This document shows positions 21,749-32,465 of a stretch of DNA of 64,000 bases, piece after piece (position 1 is the stretch's first letter; every line of letters begins with the position of its first letter). The stretch lies in NCBI GenBank assembly GCA_009767595.1, contig VSDK01003620.1, positions 62,001 to 126,000 of the forward strand. Reading direction: 5' to 3'. The position numbers and the translations under genes were made by a program. The notes under the pieces are model-generated. The model did not search any database. It was not told the DNA's origin and saw only the letters and a list, made by a program, of their open reading frames with translations. The DNA is from Symbiodinium kawagutii (taxonomy: Eukaryota > Sar > Dinophyceae > Suessiales > Symbiodiniaceae).

Positions 21749-22053
21749 GTGCCATCATCAAACCAGCAGACCTGGAAACTTCGGTGAAGGACAGGGATGT
21801 ACCTGTTGCTACCATGAACCCTTCCCATCTCGCAGGTGCCGACTTTAGCAGAGGCATGTGATATGTAACCTGTGGTTGGTCAGGTTTTTTGGTAGATATA
21901 TTATGTGGATTTGTGTTGTAAGTTCATGTAGGTTCTTGGTTTATGGTTGATCATCACTATTGTCCCCGATTTTTAGTCATGATGAAGCGCCCATTCCCTA
22001 TTTTTCGGTATCGATATTTGCAGGGCTGGCCTGCTAACAAGCCATCATTGCAG

Positions 22054-22095
22054 AAAGTGATCGTTGCTGCGGAATTTGCTGAGGGATCTGTCCAT
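22054..22095 (+). CDS. Candidate internal exon of EF-hand gene
   Basis: Strong acceptor CATCATTGCAG, then KVIVAAEFAEGSVH in phase 0. A donor GTGGTG at 22096 ends it in phase 0 and lets it join DVFTWLDYDGDGK. Reading on to 22139 (VVAGHDHRYHALKH) is also open but ends in a phase that does not fit. Confidence 0.5.
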
Positions 22096-22219
22096 GTGGT
22101 GGCGGGTCACGACCATCGATATCATGCATTGAAGCACGGGTTCCACTTTTCTTGACCATGAAAGAACTGTGGAACCCATGGTCACTGAAGATGGCGCCGG
22201 ATTACTGTAACCTTAATGA

Positions 22220-22580
22220 TGGTCATTAGCTGTCAAAAAGCATCCTGAACCGTCATTAACAAACGGTGACGATCATGAACCATCAATAACCACCATCAAC
22301 CAACAATAACCAACACCAGCAGTCTCCGACCATAATTACACATCATTTACCCATCAGTACCCAGCGCCAAACTAGAAACATCATAGACAAGCGTTGACCG
22401 TCATTAATCATCAATAGCCAGCACTCACAATCACGGACCACTACAAACAGTAGTGACCACTCACTAATAACTATGCGCCATCATCAGCCATCGCTAAAGC
22501 ATCACCATTATCCATCACTAGCAATCATCAACCATCATGAATGACCATTGAGCTAAAGTTAAACATCATTGACCATCATG
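22220..22580 (+). repeat. C/A-type array upstream of exon 22697
   Basis: Degenerate CCATCAATAACCACCATCAACC/CATCATGAACC repeats, about 360 bp. Confidence 0.7.
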
Positions 22581-22696
22581 AATTAACCTCATTTTTGTGG
22601 CTTGTCTTGCGGGTTCTTAACCACTACAGGATTGTTGTTCCTGTTTGAAAGGTTGGCTGGCTCCTCACATCCCCAAGATCCACCGCCGCGGCGTAG

Positions 22697-22735
22697 GATG
22701 TCTTTACTTGGCTGGACTACGATGGCGACGGCAAG
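22697..22735 (+). CDS. 39-bp microexon: first half of an EF-hand
   Basis: GCGGCGTAG is followed by 13 codons, DVFTWLDYDGDGK, then GTCCGG. This is the entering helix and EF-hand loop positions 1-7 (Asp1, Asp3, Asp5, Gly6). Positions 8-12 are supplied by the exon at 25498, which starts VSLEEVARF in the same phase, giving DYDGDGKVSLEE, a complete calcium-binding loop. The intervening intron is about 2.76 kb and repeat-filled. This join is strong evidence that both exons are real. Confidence 0.8.
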
Positions 22736-23143
22736 GTCCGGTCCTGGTTGGTTCGTGGTTCCAGGTGACGTGATTGCGAATGATGATCGTTTATAATGTT
22801 GATCCATCATGTTTTTTTGAAATGATTAACCCAGCTTTGCAACCCAACAGCAGGAGTACATTAAGCAAAATGATTATCAAACATGATTGTTAGCATTTTT
22901 TTGTTAACGATGTTTATTGATCATGTTTGTTGTAGGTCTAATTATCATGAACTGATAATGTTTGTTGATACTGGTTCACAACGGTAGCAAAGGTCAAAGG
23001 TCATGTTTTTTGCAAGCAGCTGGTGGTGTGCCTCCTGAGTTGCAGCCCTGGCATTTTAGGGATCAGATGAGTTGAAATTGTTTGGCACTGACCGAAATGG
23101 TGGGGATCTACACCGATGCGGTTGATTTCTAGACACATGTAGA

Positions 23144-23190
23144 GGTTTCTCAAGACATAGGGAACCCCCAAAATGGCTGATTAAATACTA
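23144..23190 (+). mobile_element. Family A element, left-end fragment
   Basis: AGGTTTCTCAAGACATAGGGAACCCCCAAAATGG; no matching right end found nearby. Confidence 0.45.
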
Positions 23191-23269
23191 TCAATTATTG
23201 ATATCACCAAATGCTAAAGAATAGTTTCTACCTGTCCTTTTTTCACTTGCTGCCTTTTTCTAACAAAAA

Positions 23270-23307
<38 letters not shown>

Positions 23308-23780
23308 TTTCTCTTAGATCACAATGCTGTCAACACGATCTGAATGGATGGTATATTTAAACAAGAGTCCCCAACGGTAGGCTTGTTTTTTGACTCCCAG
23401 AAAAGCGGTTGAAAACGCCAAAGACAAGTGGACATGTCTCTGGCAAAGCAGTGGAAGTAGTTGGGTAGATATGTAAACCAGCATCAATCAAATATTCGGT
23501 ATGCACCATTTCCCTATTTTCCCTCATGTCCAGCTACTTGACCATTACTTATTAACAATTTAGAATCATTTTCCATCATGAACCATCATTTACCATGATT
23601 AATCTAGTCCAGGGTAGCTACATATTACATCCTATTACCATCCAACAATGATCTTTGAAGCAAGCAACACCACGCCGGTATGGAAACTGAACGGTCGATT
23701 GCCGGGCCGGCCCCAGCCACATGCAGCCGCACCTGCCTAGCTTTCGCCAGAATGTGGATCCCCGAGCGATAAAACTGACA

Positions 23781-23970
23781 ATGATCTTCTGGATGGCTTA
23801 TACCCACGAAATAGCTGGTTAATGGTTGATAATAGGGGATAATAAGCAACAATAGTAGGGATATACCAGCTATACATGGCTAAAAAACCCACGAATTCTT
23901 AGTTTTTTTGTGTTTTTGGGATATGATTGATTTACCATTAATAACCACTAAAAATATATATTTTTAGCAA
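23781..23970. repeat. Family E dispersed repeat, copy 1
   Basis: GGATGGCTTATACCCACGAA ... GTTTTTGGGATATGATTGAT ... ATAACCACTAAAAATATAT recurs at 47782-47862, with a family D insertion (AATAGGGGATAATAAG...) splitting this copy. Confidence 0.65.
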
Positions 23971-24689
23971 GGGATCAACAAGCCACCAAGTTTTCTCAGG
24001 AACAACTTGGAACGTATCTTTTGGTTCAACCGTTATTCAGTTGGTTCATGGTGAGCTATGGTCAGCGAATGGTTTTCGATCGGTCCCTTTCGATCGATCT
24101 TCCCTTCGAGAAAATCAAAACGATTTCTTTGTCAACGCTGTTGATCAATTTCCACTAATCCAATTACCTGCCATGCAGCCGTGGAGCCATGACCCCTTTG
24201 GGGGTGGTTGCCAAATTGAACGATTCCTAAGATTTGGTTGTTGTCAATGTAACCAGCTCGGTTCCTAATCCCATATAAGATAATGCGAGCATGAATGGAT
24301 GCTTATTCACATCCCAACTGCTAGACGACTTGTGCAGGTCATTCGTGAGATGTGAACAGCCAGGGGTACATGGGTGCTTGACCCACAGCCATATTAATAA
24401 CCAACCACTTTCTTTTCGTGGCTCGGGATATCATCAAATACACGGATCCCTAAGAACCAATCAGCTACTAGATGCAAGCATCGATTCAGTACGACTATGC
24501 CCATGCAGAATAGTTGAGTCCCCCCACTAATTCGATGATGATGATGATTGGCTTAATCAATAAGCCCTATCTGCATGCTCCCTCCAGTCAGCAGCTTCAT
24601 CGCTTGCCAAAAAAAAAGGGTGCCACATTTGCAGTTGGTCAATCAACGCATCCATAGCAACCATCATTCACAGCTATTACATCCAACAA

Positions 24690-25490
24690 CCGATATGAAC
24701 CATCAGTGAACCATGAACCATGGATCAACCATTACTTAGCCGTTGCTGATGCATTGGTAATCGTTGATTAATCATGATTCAACCACTACTCAACTATCAA
24801 TCAACCACTATCATTTCGATCATTCACCGTTATTCACCGTTGTTGTTGGTGGTTGTTATTCCCATTATCAACCATCAATTCAATTAGGCATCATTCGACA
24901 ATATGAACCATTAATCAACCACCACTAATTGATTTATAATTAGCCACTAATTCATCATCATCAATTAGCCAGTAGTTCGCCATCAATTTACCTTCATAAA
25001 TCCGTTTGAAGCAATCACTCACCCATTGCGATCAATGAACCACCATTAAACAGTAACTAGCCAACCATTCCTTTACCAACGCATTAATAATGCTTTAGTA
25101 ACCATAAACTATTAAACATTACTCATTAACCATACCATGGCGATCAATAATGGTTCATCAGCAATTGTTAGCCATTCATAACCATTACCTAATCACGGAT
25201 TAAAACCATTAACCATTCAGTACCAACCATCAATCGTTCGTTCAACCGGTAGTCAACCATTGAGTAACCACCAGGAATCAGCGACCATTAATCAATGAAC
25301 CACCCGCAACCAGAAGCCATTCATCAACTATTTACCATCAATTAACCACCCCTCAACCACCCCTCAACCACCCTCAACCACCCCTGAAGCACCCCCTTAA
25401 CCACCCCTTGGCCACCCCTCAACCACCCCTTAACCACCTCTTAACCACCCCTGAAGCACCCCCTAACCACCCCATGAATGACGTGACCTT
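24690..25490 (+). repeat. C/A-type array upstream of exon 25498
   Basis: About 800 bp of ACCATTAATCAACCACC-like sequence becoming ACCACCCCTTAACCACCCCTC near the exon. It forms the 3' part of the EF-hand gene intron. Confidence 0.85.
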
Positions 25491-25497
25491 GGCGCAG

Positions 25498-25597
25498 GTG
25501 AGCCTGGAGGAGGTGGCGCGTTTCGTAGCGCCGGAAGAAGCCAGCGAGGCCAGCGCCTTGAAGCGCCGCGGAAGCGGCAGGGCAGGGCGCGGCAGCG
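25498..25597 (+). CDS. Exon completing the EF-hand, then basic linker
   Basis: After CTTGGCGCAG the phase-0 frame reads VSLEEVARFVAPEEASEASA, then LKRRGSGRAGRGSG. VSLEE supplies EF-hand loop positions 8-12 for the half-loop encoded at 22697-22735, and VARF starts the exiting helix. The basic Gly/Arg/Ser tail is probably a linker. It ends with one base before GTGGAT; the next exon's CC completes an Ala codon. Confidence 0.8.
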
Positions 25598-25599
25598 GT

Positions 25600-26020
25600 G
25601 GATGGTGATGCTTCACTTGGTGGCTGATGAATGGTTGATGGTTTATTGCATTGATGGATGATGATGATCGTTGATGGATGGTTGATTGATGGATGGTTAT
25701 TGGATGGTTGATGGTTATTAGTGATGGTTCAATTGATGATATTGATGGATGGTTGATGGTTGATTGTTGATGGATGATTGGCTAATGGTTGATACTGGTC
25801 AGTTCATGGGTCATAGTGGTTATTGGATGATTAGTGATGATTGAGTAGCCACCATCAACCGACGATTATTTGATGGAGAATGTCATGGAGTTTAGTGATG
25901 GTAATGCTTAATTGGTGCTTTTGAGTTATGGTTAATTGATGGATGCTCGGTGAGGTAGTGGTTTATGGTTAATTGAAGGTTGTTGGTGCTGGTTATTTGG
26001 TGGGGTTGGTAACAGGAGGA
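25600..26020 (+). repeat. T/G-type array downstream of exon
   Basis: GATGGTGATGCTTCACTTGG...TGGATGGTTGATGGTTATTAGTGATGG, opposite in strand type to the array upstream of the exon. Confidence 0.85.
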
Positions 26021-26064
26021 AGGGATTGAACTGCTGCACCGACCAGAACATTTGTCGAGCAATT

Positions 26065-26345
26065 TCCTTTAAAACCTCACAAACCTTCTCACAAACCTTC
26101 TCCCAAACCTTCTCCCAAACCTACCCCCAAACCTATCCAAACGCTACCCCTGAACCTATCCAAAACCTATCAAAAACCACCGAAAACCTACCAGAAACCA
26201 GGGAAAACCTAATTGAAACGACCAAAAACCTAGTGAAAACCATCGAAAACCTACCAAAAACCACTGAAAACCTAATGAAAACCATCGAAAACCTAGTAAA
26301 CCACCGAAAACCTAATGAAACCTCCGGAAAACCTGGTTAAGACCT
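26065..26345 (+). repeat. C/A-type array AAAACCTA
   Basis: CAAACCTTCTC units, then GAAAACCTAATGAAAACCATC-type units of about 15-30 bp, immediately upstream of exon 26377. The ATG-initiated frame across it (NLPKTTENLMKT-like) is a repeat artefact. Confidence 0.85.
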
Positions 26346-26376
26346 AGTGAAAACCTACCCTATGCTTTGCCCTCAG

Positions 26377-26474
26377 CCACGCAGCTTCCGCAGGTCTTCA
26401 AGACGGTCGACGGTCGGAACAGCGACGTCATGAACTTCGAGGCGTTCTTTCATCGTGGGCTGCGCCAGCGGGGT
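26377..26474 (+). CDS. Exon with degenerate EF-hand
   Basis: Acceptor GCTTTGCCCTCAG; two bases complete Ala from the previous exon, then TQLPQVFKTVDGRNSDVMNF, EAFFHRGLRQRG, ending phase 0 at a consensus donor GTGAGC (26475). VFKTVDGRNSDVMNFEAF aligns with an EF-hand (Asp1, Ser5, Met8, Asn9, Glu11), but position 6 is Asp, not Gly, and position 12 is Ala, not Glu, so calcium binding is probably weak or lost. The ending GLRQRG recalls EF-hand segments after ion-channel domains in protists; that is only a resemblance. Confidence 0.75.
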
Positions 26475-26677
26475 GTGAGCTTCGCATGTTACAACTGTGT
26501 TGCGCTTGGAGTTTCAACTGCGTCATGGGAGTTCAACTGCAGCTATTTACAAAGAAAAAAGGGGTGTTGCATTGCTGATGCACACTTGCTCATGTTTTCT
26601 ACAGCTTCTATCTAACTACAGCTGCTATGTTTTCGAATGGTTTGTTGGGGATCCTATCGCTGCTTGCTGTGAAAAAG

Positions 26678-26725
26678 CCCAACCCTGCCGCCCTGGTGGC
26701 GCTCGCTGGAACGCCCCTGCCCGTG
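26678..26725 (+). CDS. Candidate internal exon of EF-hand gene
   Basis: After GAAAAAG, phase 0, PNPAALVALAGTPLPV, then GTCAGC. The frame remains open beyond (VSTLTLLNGCNRLQG), so the exon may be longer. Phase agrees with exon 26377-26474. Confidence 0.4.
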
Positions 26726-26804
26726 GTCAGCACTCTGACCTTGTTAAACGGCTGCAATCGTCTGCAGGGAATCATGTGGCTGTCTGTACCGTGTTCATAA
26801 TATG

Positions 26805-26910
26805 CTATATATATAATTATATATATATATATATATATAGATATCGATATACACATACATTCATATACATTTATTTAAATACATATAATTATATATGTAT
26901 ATTGACTAGA
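26805..26910. repeat. AT microsatellite
   Basis: (AT)n/ATAC-rich tract inside an intron. Confidence 0.85.
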
Positions 26911-27011
26911 AACTATATATTTAAAATACTCATCCATGATGTATGGGCATACAGCTGGGTATGGATCTGCATTCGTGTACTGGGGCTCTCCATGGTAGCA
27001 ATGCTTCCCAG

Positions 27012-27092
27012 GGTGATCGAGGAGACTAGCCACCTTGGGAGACCGTTGCGGGACGTGGTGGATGAAACCCCAGCTGCTGACCGCCTGAGATG
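27012..27092 (+). CDS. Candidate internal exon
   Basis: GCTTCCCAG, one base, then VIEETSHLGRPLRDVVDETP and AADRLR, ending with two bases before GTCATT. It is compatible in phase with the exon at 27280, which supplies G to make Trp. No domain recognised. Confidence 0.5.
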
Positions 27093-27279
27093 GTCATTGA
27101 TCAACCAGTTATCAACTATTATCAACCATTCTTGGCCATTCCTAGGCATGACTTAAACGGTACTAGTACTGCACACACACACACGCATATCAAATCATTT
27201 TTTTTTGCCAATCATTATCAATTTGCACATATCAAATTACATACATGTCTGGATTAGATTTTCGCATTACACCCATGAG

Positions 27280-27334
27280 GTACCATAAACCAAGACCAAT
27301 GAAGAGTCCCGGAGCCGTCCAGTCAACGTTCCTG
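27280..27334 (+). CDS. Candidate internal exon
   Basis: After ACACCCATGAG: G completes Trp, then YHKPRPMKSPGAVQSTFL to the strong donor GTGAGG at 27335. A second open frame (SRSRPVNVPGEDFKSLIKDI, then AGRPMLAAAW, to GTAGAT at 27396) is also protein-like. The first agrees with the previous exon's phase; the second is richer in charged residues. Confidence 0.45.
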
Positions 27335-27709
27335 GTGAGGACTTCAAGTCCTTGATCAAAGACATTGCCGGGAGACCAATGCTCGCGGCGGCGTGGTAGA
27401 TCGATGGGTTCAACCATGGTGATTTACCGTATGGGTGGGTCATTGGGTCATGACTTGTCGCTGCATCGAGAGATGTCCCAGAGGCGTAGCAGCGCCAGGG
27501 AGTAGAGTCTTGGGCTGAAGAGTGTGCCATGGATGTGAAGAGTGTGGCATGGCTCGGATGTTAGCCCCAAGATGCCCTAAGCATCGACCATTGTGACCCC
27601 ATTGTGACCCCATTGTGGTCTTTACATTTCTTCGTCCCGACGATTCACCCACAATGAGTATTTGGGGATGGTTGGGGGTACCACCATCTTTGGATACCCC
27701 CACTTGGAG

Positions 27710-27750
27710 GAAAAGCTCCACGCCGTTTCTTGAATATAGAAGCGAACAAG
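27710..27750 (+). CDS. Candidate microexon
   Basis: After CACTTGGAG, two bases and KAPRRFLNIEANK to AACAAG/GTCACC. 41 bp; a conserved-looking basic peptide, unknown family. Confidence 0.4.
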
Positions 27751-28123
27751 GTCACCAGCACGATGACTTATCGTCAGATGTGCTTGGATGATCAACCCAC
27801 TGACTATAAGTTGGTCATAGTTTGTGACCCTGGTTTTTTGTGTGACAAGCAGGTTTATGTGGAAATGGGTTCCGGTTAAAAGCAGGGGGAACTTGTTGTT
27901 TGCACCTAACAATGGTTCCAATAGCAATCTACCCTCATGGTATCAAGCCACCAGACTGTATTGCAATCCAACTAGTCTATGATATGTACATAATATGTAC
28001 ATCTACATGTTGCGTACCCCCAAATCAATCTACACCAGGTATACATATGTATATATATATAAACACATATATATATACACCTTTAAATAAATAGATATAA
28101 CAAACAAAAAACAATATACATAT

Positions 28124-28225
28124 GGGTGTTTCTCAAAAATAGGGCCCCCCAAAAGAGGTTGGTTGATTTCTATAGACGGTTAATAAAGGATGACTTTGGG
28201 GGGTCCCCTATTCTGAGAAACCACC
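28124..28225 (-). mobile_element. Family A element with 4-bp target duplication
   Basis: Ends GGGTGTTTCTCAAAAATAGGG and CCCCTATTCTGAGAAACCACC; flanked by ATAT on both sides (28120-28123, 28226-28229). Confidence 0.85.
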
Positions 28226-28353
28226 ATATATTTATAAAACCACCCCTACGCATCTCACTAATGTTTCAATGAATTTCCTCCGGGCAAACAAATTCCTGGT
28301 GGATCGGTGATCAACTTCGCTTCGGGTTGTTGAGGATCAGCAACTGATATCAG

Positions 28354-28388
28354 TACCAGTGGCAAAACACGGAACCAACTGGTAAAAG
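28354..28388 (+). CDS. Candidate microexon ending at a family F terminus
   Basis: After CTGATATCAG, TSGKTRNQLVK, then AAAAG/GTGGGCCCCC. The donor lies in the left inverted repeat of a family F element, as at 19460. Confidence 0.4.
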
Positions 28389-28498
28389 GTGGGCCCCCAG
28401 TAGTTCTGAGTTGGGTTGTAACCCCCTATAATTGGTAGTTACCCCTAGCTAAGTTACTTATAAACCAACTTATAAGTGGTTGGGGGCCATCTTGTAGT
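28383..28498. mobile_element. Family F inverted-repeat element, second copy
   Basis: TAAAAGGTGGGCCCCCAG ... GGGGGCCATCTTGTAG with internal ATAACTT/AAGTTA and CCCCTA words; related to 19455-19596. Confidence 0.65.
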
Positions 28499-28639
28499 CC
28501 CCTGGATCCGAAGATCAGCAACTCATATCGTTGAGGTTCATGCTGTATCCTTATCAGTTGAGTATCAGTGGTGCACCTGGATCCTTAAGCGGCTTGGCTA
28601 AGATCAGTGGCTCCCCAGGATGGCTGTCCCTCGTCCCAG

Positions 28640-28715
28640 GCGACCCGAAGGTATGGTAACGCGGATGTCTCGGGCGACTCGGAAGGCGCGAGCCGTCCAG
28701 AGACACGGCGGCCTC
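28640..28715 (+). CDS. Candidate internal exon, unknown protein
   Basis: CCTCGTCCCAG precedes ATRRYGNADVSGDSEGASRP ETRRP, ending before GTGGGT. High GC against its surroundings. A second frame (MSRATRKARAVQRHGG) is open too. Confidence 0.45.
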
Positions 28716-28867
28716 GTGGGTTTTTTTCCTTTGGGGATTTTTTTTTGTGCCTGGGTTTTGATGCGGGAAAATCTCTTTTGACTCTTGTGCTTTCGTTTGT
28801 TTTTTTTTGTGCCTGGGTTTGGTCTTTTATTTGGATTAGAGTTTGGTTTTTTGGATTTGTGGGAAAG

Positions 28868-28900
28868 AGGGACAGGAAGGAAGGAGGGAAGGAAGGAAAC
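28868..28900 (+). repeat. Polypurine tract (GGAAGGA)n, second composite
   Basis: A short GGAAGGAAGGAGGGAAGGAAGG run leading into the next telomere-like tract, as at 9424. Confidence 0.8.
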
Positions 28901-28904
28901 CCTG

Positions 28905-29650
28905 AAACATCCTAAAACCCGCATGCCTAAAACTCTAAAGCTATAATAAAGCATCAAACACTCAACCCTAAAACCATACATCTAAAACTAAAGCACCACC
29001 AAGAATAAAGCCCTAAACCATACACTCCTAAGCCCCAAACTTGAAAGCATATATCACATACCTCAAAACCAAAAACCCATCAACCCTAAAATCATAAACC
29101 TAAAGCATAGAGCTGCAACCCTAAAACCATGATTCCTAAAACCCTAAACCAATCAACCTAAAAACCATCAATCCTAAAGCCATGTACCCTAGAATCCTTA
29201 AAACACCTATGAAAAATCCTAAAACCATAAACCTCAAACATAAACCTAAACCCCTAATTCCTTAAACCACACCCCCTAAACACTTAGAACGTAAAACCCT
29301 GAACCTGAAAGCATAAACCATGAGGCTTAAAACCAAAAATCCATCAACCCCAAACCCATAAGCCTAAAACCATGACCTAAACCCTAAGACCATAATTCCT
29401 AAAGCCTTAAAACCACAAACCCTGAAACCATCAACCCTGAAAGAATACACGCTAAATCCCTCAAAAACCAAGAATAAAACCTTAAGCCAGAAACCCTAAA
29501 ACCCTGAACCTGAAAGCACATACCTTAAAACCACACATCAATCCTAAAACCATAAACTTGAAAACGTAGAACCTGAACTTAAGACCAAACGGTCCAGAAT
29601 TCTCAAACCACTAATGCTGAAACCCTAAAATCCTGAATTTGAAAGCGGGA
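28905..29650 (+). repeat. Degenerate telomere-like tract (CCCTAAAACC)
   Basis: About 745 bp of CCCTAAAACCATAAACC-like words, ending at another GGGAAGGAAGGA. No coding potential. Confidence 0.8.
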
Positions 29651-29979
29651 AGGAAGGATTTTCCCAACCCTGCAAGTAGCATGCGAACTGACAGGGAACA
29701 TGTCCCAGACCCTGTAACTGCCATCCAGAAATCGTAAAACATGTCTCCAAACAGACGCCAAACAATTTAATTTCCCAATCAAATCTGCTCCCTTTGTATC
29801 ATGGACAACGGATCATAAAACAAACCTCTATGAAATGTATCATTACTGGCCATCATTCATCGCGGTAAGACATCATCAGCCATCATCAACCATCATCAAC
29901 CATCATCATTGTTGCTTGTAGAAGCCCATGATTCACCATCACCCTGCCATAATTACCCTCAAGCCTCCCCTGGATGCAG

Positions 29980-30065
29980 GGGCTGCTTCAGCCGACAGTT
30001 CCAGTCACCCTGAAAGCCCACAGACTGAGGGCGCAGAGGAAAAACTCACAGCTGAGCTGCTGCAG
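29980..30065 (+). CDS. Candidate internal exon, acidic segment
   Basis: TGGATGCAG, two bases, AASADSSSHPESPQTEGAEE KLTAELLQ, ending phase 0 at CTGCAG/GTTGTT. Ser/Glu-rich with an amphipathic end. A phase-0 frame (GLLQPTVPVTLKAHRLRAQR) is also open. CATCATCAACC repeats upstream and GGTTGG words downstream fit a + exon. Confidence 0.55.
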
Positions 30066-30766
30066 GTTGTTGGCCAATTCCAACTGGTTGGTCTTTTTTC
30101 ATTCGATATATTTCTGGTTATTTATGTTTCTTGCTAATCAATAGTTAACTATGACCAATAGTGGTAAAGTATGGGGGATGATAGCCAACAGTCCTAGCTG
30201 ATTGGTGGCTTCAGTGGATGATTTGGCTTAGTTGCAACCATACCGGGGGATGATAGCTTCTAATTATTCTTGCGCACCTATTTGGGATGGGCTGCAACCA
30301 CCAGAAGATGATCATATTCTGATAATGGCCAGTAGCGGTTAGTCAATGTTTGACGGTTGATACTGGCTTCAGTTTGGTTTGATTGGTTGTCGAATTGTGG
30401 TTGATAGTGGTGGTTAGTGATGAGAAGAAGGGTTTTTGGTGTTGGAGAATGGTAATCTTTGTGGAGCTTGTAAGGTTGTTGAGGCTTGCTGGCAAGCTGA
30501 TGGCCAAGCACGCGACTAGCGCTTGACTTTCTTGAACATTTTTTTTGAAAGTTGACTTAAGCTGTGAACAAAGACAGTTGATGAACAAAGTTGATTTTCT
30601 TACTTTTTTGAAAGGTGAATTCTTGAAAATCTGTTTTCAGAGTATCCTTTTTGTTTGAAGTTGACTTGGATTTCCATCATCTTGCAGTTGAACCCATCCT
30701 GAGACTTGACCCTTAAGCATTTTTTCATGATCACAGCTTTTTTTAAGAACCTTTATCAGATCTCAG

Positions 30767-30820
30767 GGACTCAGCTGCGGTCGCAACAAAAGCTCTATGC
30801 TTGACCAGAAGCGCGCGGAG
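30767..30820 (+). CDS. Candidate 54-bp exon
   Basis: TCAGATCTCAG, 18 codons GLSCGRNKSSMLDQKRAE in phase 0, then a near-perfect donor GTAAGC (30821). It fits directly after exon 29980-30065. Confidence 0.55.
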
Positions 30821-31094
30821 GTAAGCGAACGCAACCAGGGCCCAACTTATACACAGATGTTGATGCAAATTGATACTTCTGGAATTTGAACAATGAAAAA
30901 GCATCCATCAACTAGAAAACTCCTTGACTATATAAGAGTATAAGCCTCTATTCAGTGTTATCTATATGAAACTATATTGAAACATTACTAGAATTATCAA
31001 ACTCATAAATTTTTGAAGTGATATAAAACCCAGAGAAACTATATCAAACTATATATATATATATGAATATTGAACTATCATCTTAGATCTATAA

Positions 31095-31245
31095 GCACAA
31101 ACTCTTGGTGCTCGATTCCATTGGCGCCTGGCACCGCCGCTCGGCTCGAAGGGCCCGGTACGTTTCGAGTATTCGGGCTGCCCTTCCCGCTGGCCATGGG
31201 TGCTGCCGGTGCAAAAACGCCCAAGGCACCATTTCCTTCTTCGGT
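31095..31245 (+). CDS. Possible exon, frame uncertain
   Basis: GC-rich island with two long frames, APGTAARLEGPGTFRVFGLP and FHWRLAPPLGSKGPVRFEYS. T/G-type GGTTGGTT repeats follow. No domain recognised. Confidence 0.3.
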
Positions 31246-31763
31246 GGTTGGTCGAGCGGTTAAGCGAACGATTAGGGGCCCTTAGGGGTTAAGGGCGAGG
31301 TTGGTTCAGGTTGGTTAGTTGGTTGGTAAAGTTAGTTGGTTGAGGGATTCGTTGAGGTTGGTTGATTTGTTGCTGTACTTGCCGCTCGCTATCCTTCGTT
31401 ACTGTTGCTGGTGGTGCCAGTCACCTGAAAAGGCAACCTGACAACGCCGAAAAAAGGTACTGCTATGAACCTACCTGGAGCCTAATAGACCGTGGTTTTG
31501 GCAGGTTTGACCCATGAATAACTAAATACGGGTACCAGCTATAGCCAGCTATTTTTGGCAGAGATTCCCCTGTATTTTCGGTGCTGCTCGAGTCAAATCT
31601 TTGGAACATTGAAGAATTTGATGTGTCTAACGGGGAGTTACCGTGGCCAGATTCTAGTGACACATGAAGTATCGGCTATGATCTAGTTGATTTATCTATC
31701 TATCGTTTTATCGATCTATCTAATAGAAATATGTTACATCTGTTTACCTATCTAAATCTCTCT

Positions 31764-31764
31764 G

Positions 31765-31817
<53 letters not shown>

Positions 31818-31818
31818 G
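31764..31818 (+). repeat. Microsatellite (CTAT)n
   Basis: Perfect CTAT/TATC run of about 13 units. Confidence 0.95.
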
Positions 31819-32410
31819 TCAATCTGTGTAGTGGGCACGATGGGGCGAGGGATATTGTTGGATATCTCCAATAGCAGTTCTCGGAGATGGCAATGGGGGG
31901 TTGCGGTACATGATGGTAGCCCGCAGGAGGCAACCCCTATTGACATCATCATCATACCATATTGATTTGATCCCAAATGTTGCTTATTTGTCCTTTATAA
32001 TCAAGATCAATCAACCATTCACATCGATTCACCCAGCTCGTTAGCCATTCTTGTTGGTTATCCTCCATGATCAACCATTTACAAGCCATGGAGAAGCATC
32101 TCAACGTTTGCTATCATTCTGAACCATTGTTGACATTTGGCAGTGGGTCGCAGCGCCGTACCCCTGGTTCCCCCCTGTTAGCCATTGTTGCCATATTATT
32201 GTTGGTGGAAATCCCCATGAACGTTGGTTGGGTAATATTGACCCATAGCCATATATAGCTGGTATATCCCCTATAGTTGCTAGTTGTTATCCCCTATTAT
32301 TAACCATTATAACCAGCCATTGGTTGGTTAATATTGACCCCTAGCCATTTGTTGATCATATCACTGGTCAAGCATCAGCTTCTCCCCCATAGATCTCTCC
32401 AATCCGCCAG

Positions 32411-32465
32411 GTGTCGCCGGAGTTCGACAATGTATCGCCTGCCATCACGCTGGCAGATGCCAATC
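32411..32465 (+). CDS. Possible internal exon
   Basis: After CCAATCCGCCAG, VSPEFDNVSPAITLADAN in phase 0; the 3' end is not clear. Unknown family. Confidence 0.4.

Larger units (their letters stand above)
23000..24680. other. Intron-like stretch, several elements, no firm exon
   Basis: Lies inside the intron between 22735 and 25498. It contains a family A remnant (23144), an AT microsatellite (23270-23303), family D/E pieces (23780-23970), and exon-like islands at 23680-23770 and 24040-24170 whose open frames are on either strand and are not needed by the EF-hand model. Confidence 0.5.

Noticed and set aside
23625-23852. Exon-like island (MW-start frame on -, METERSIAGPAPATCSRT on +)
   Set aside because: Lies inside the intron that must be removed to restore the split EF-hand; strand and splice sites are unclear.
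26497-27156. 219-codon + frame
   Set aside because: Runs through an AT microsatellite (Tyr/Ile/Thr runs) and several exon/intron boundaries; only short parts match candidate exons.
28905-29650. A true chromosome end
   Set aside because: The CCCTAAAACC tract is degenerate and internal, with exon-bearing sequence on both sides.
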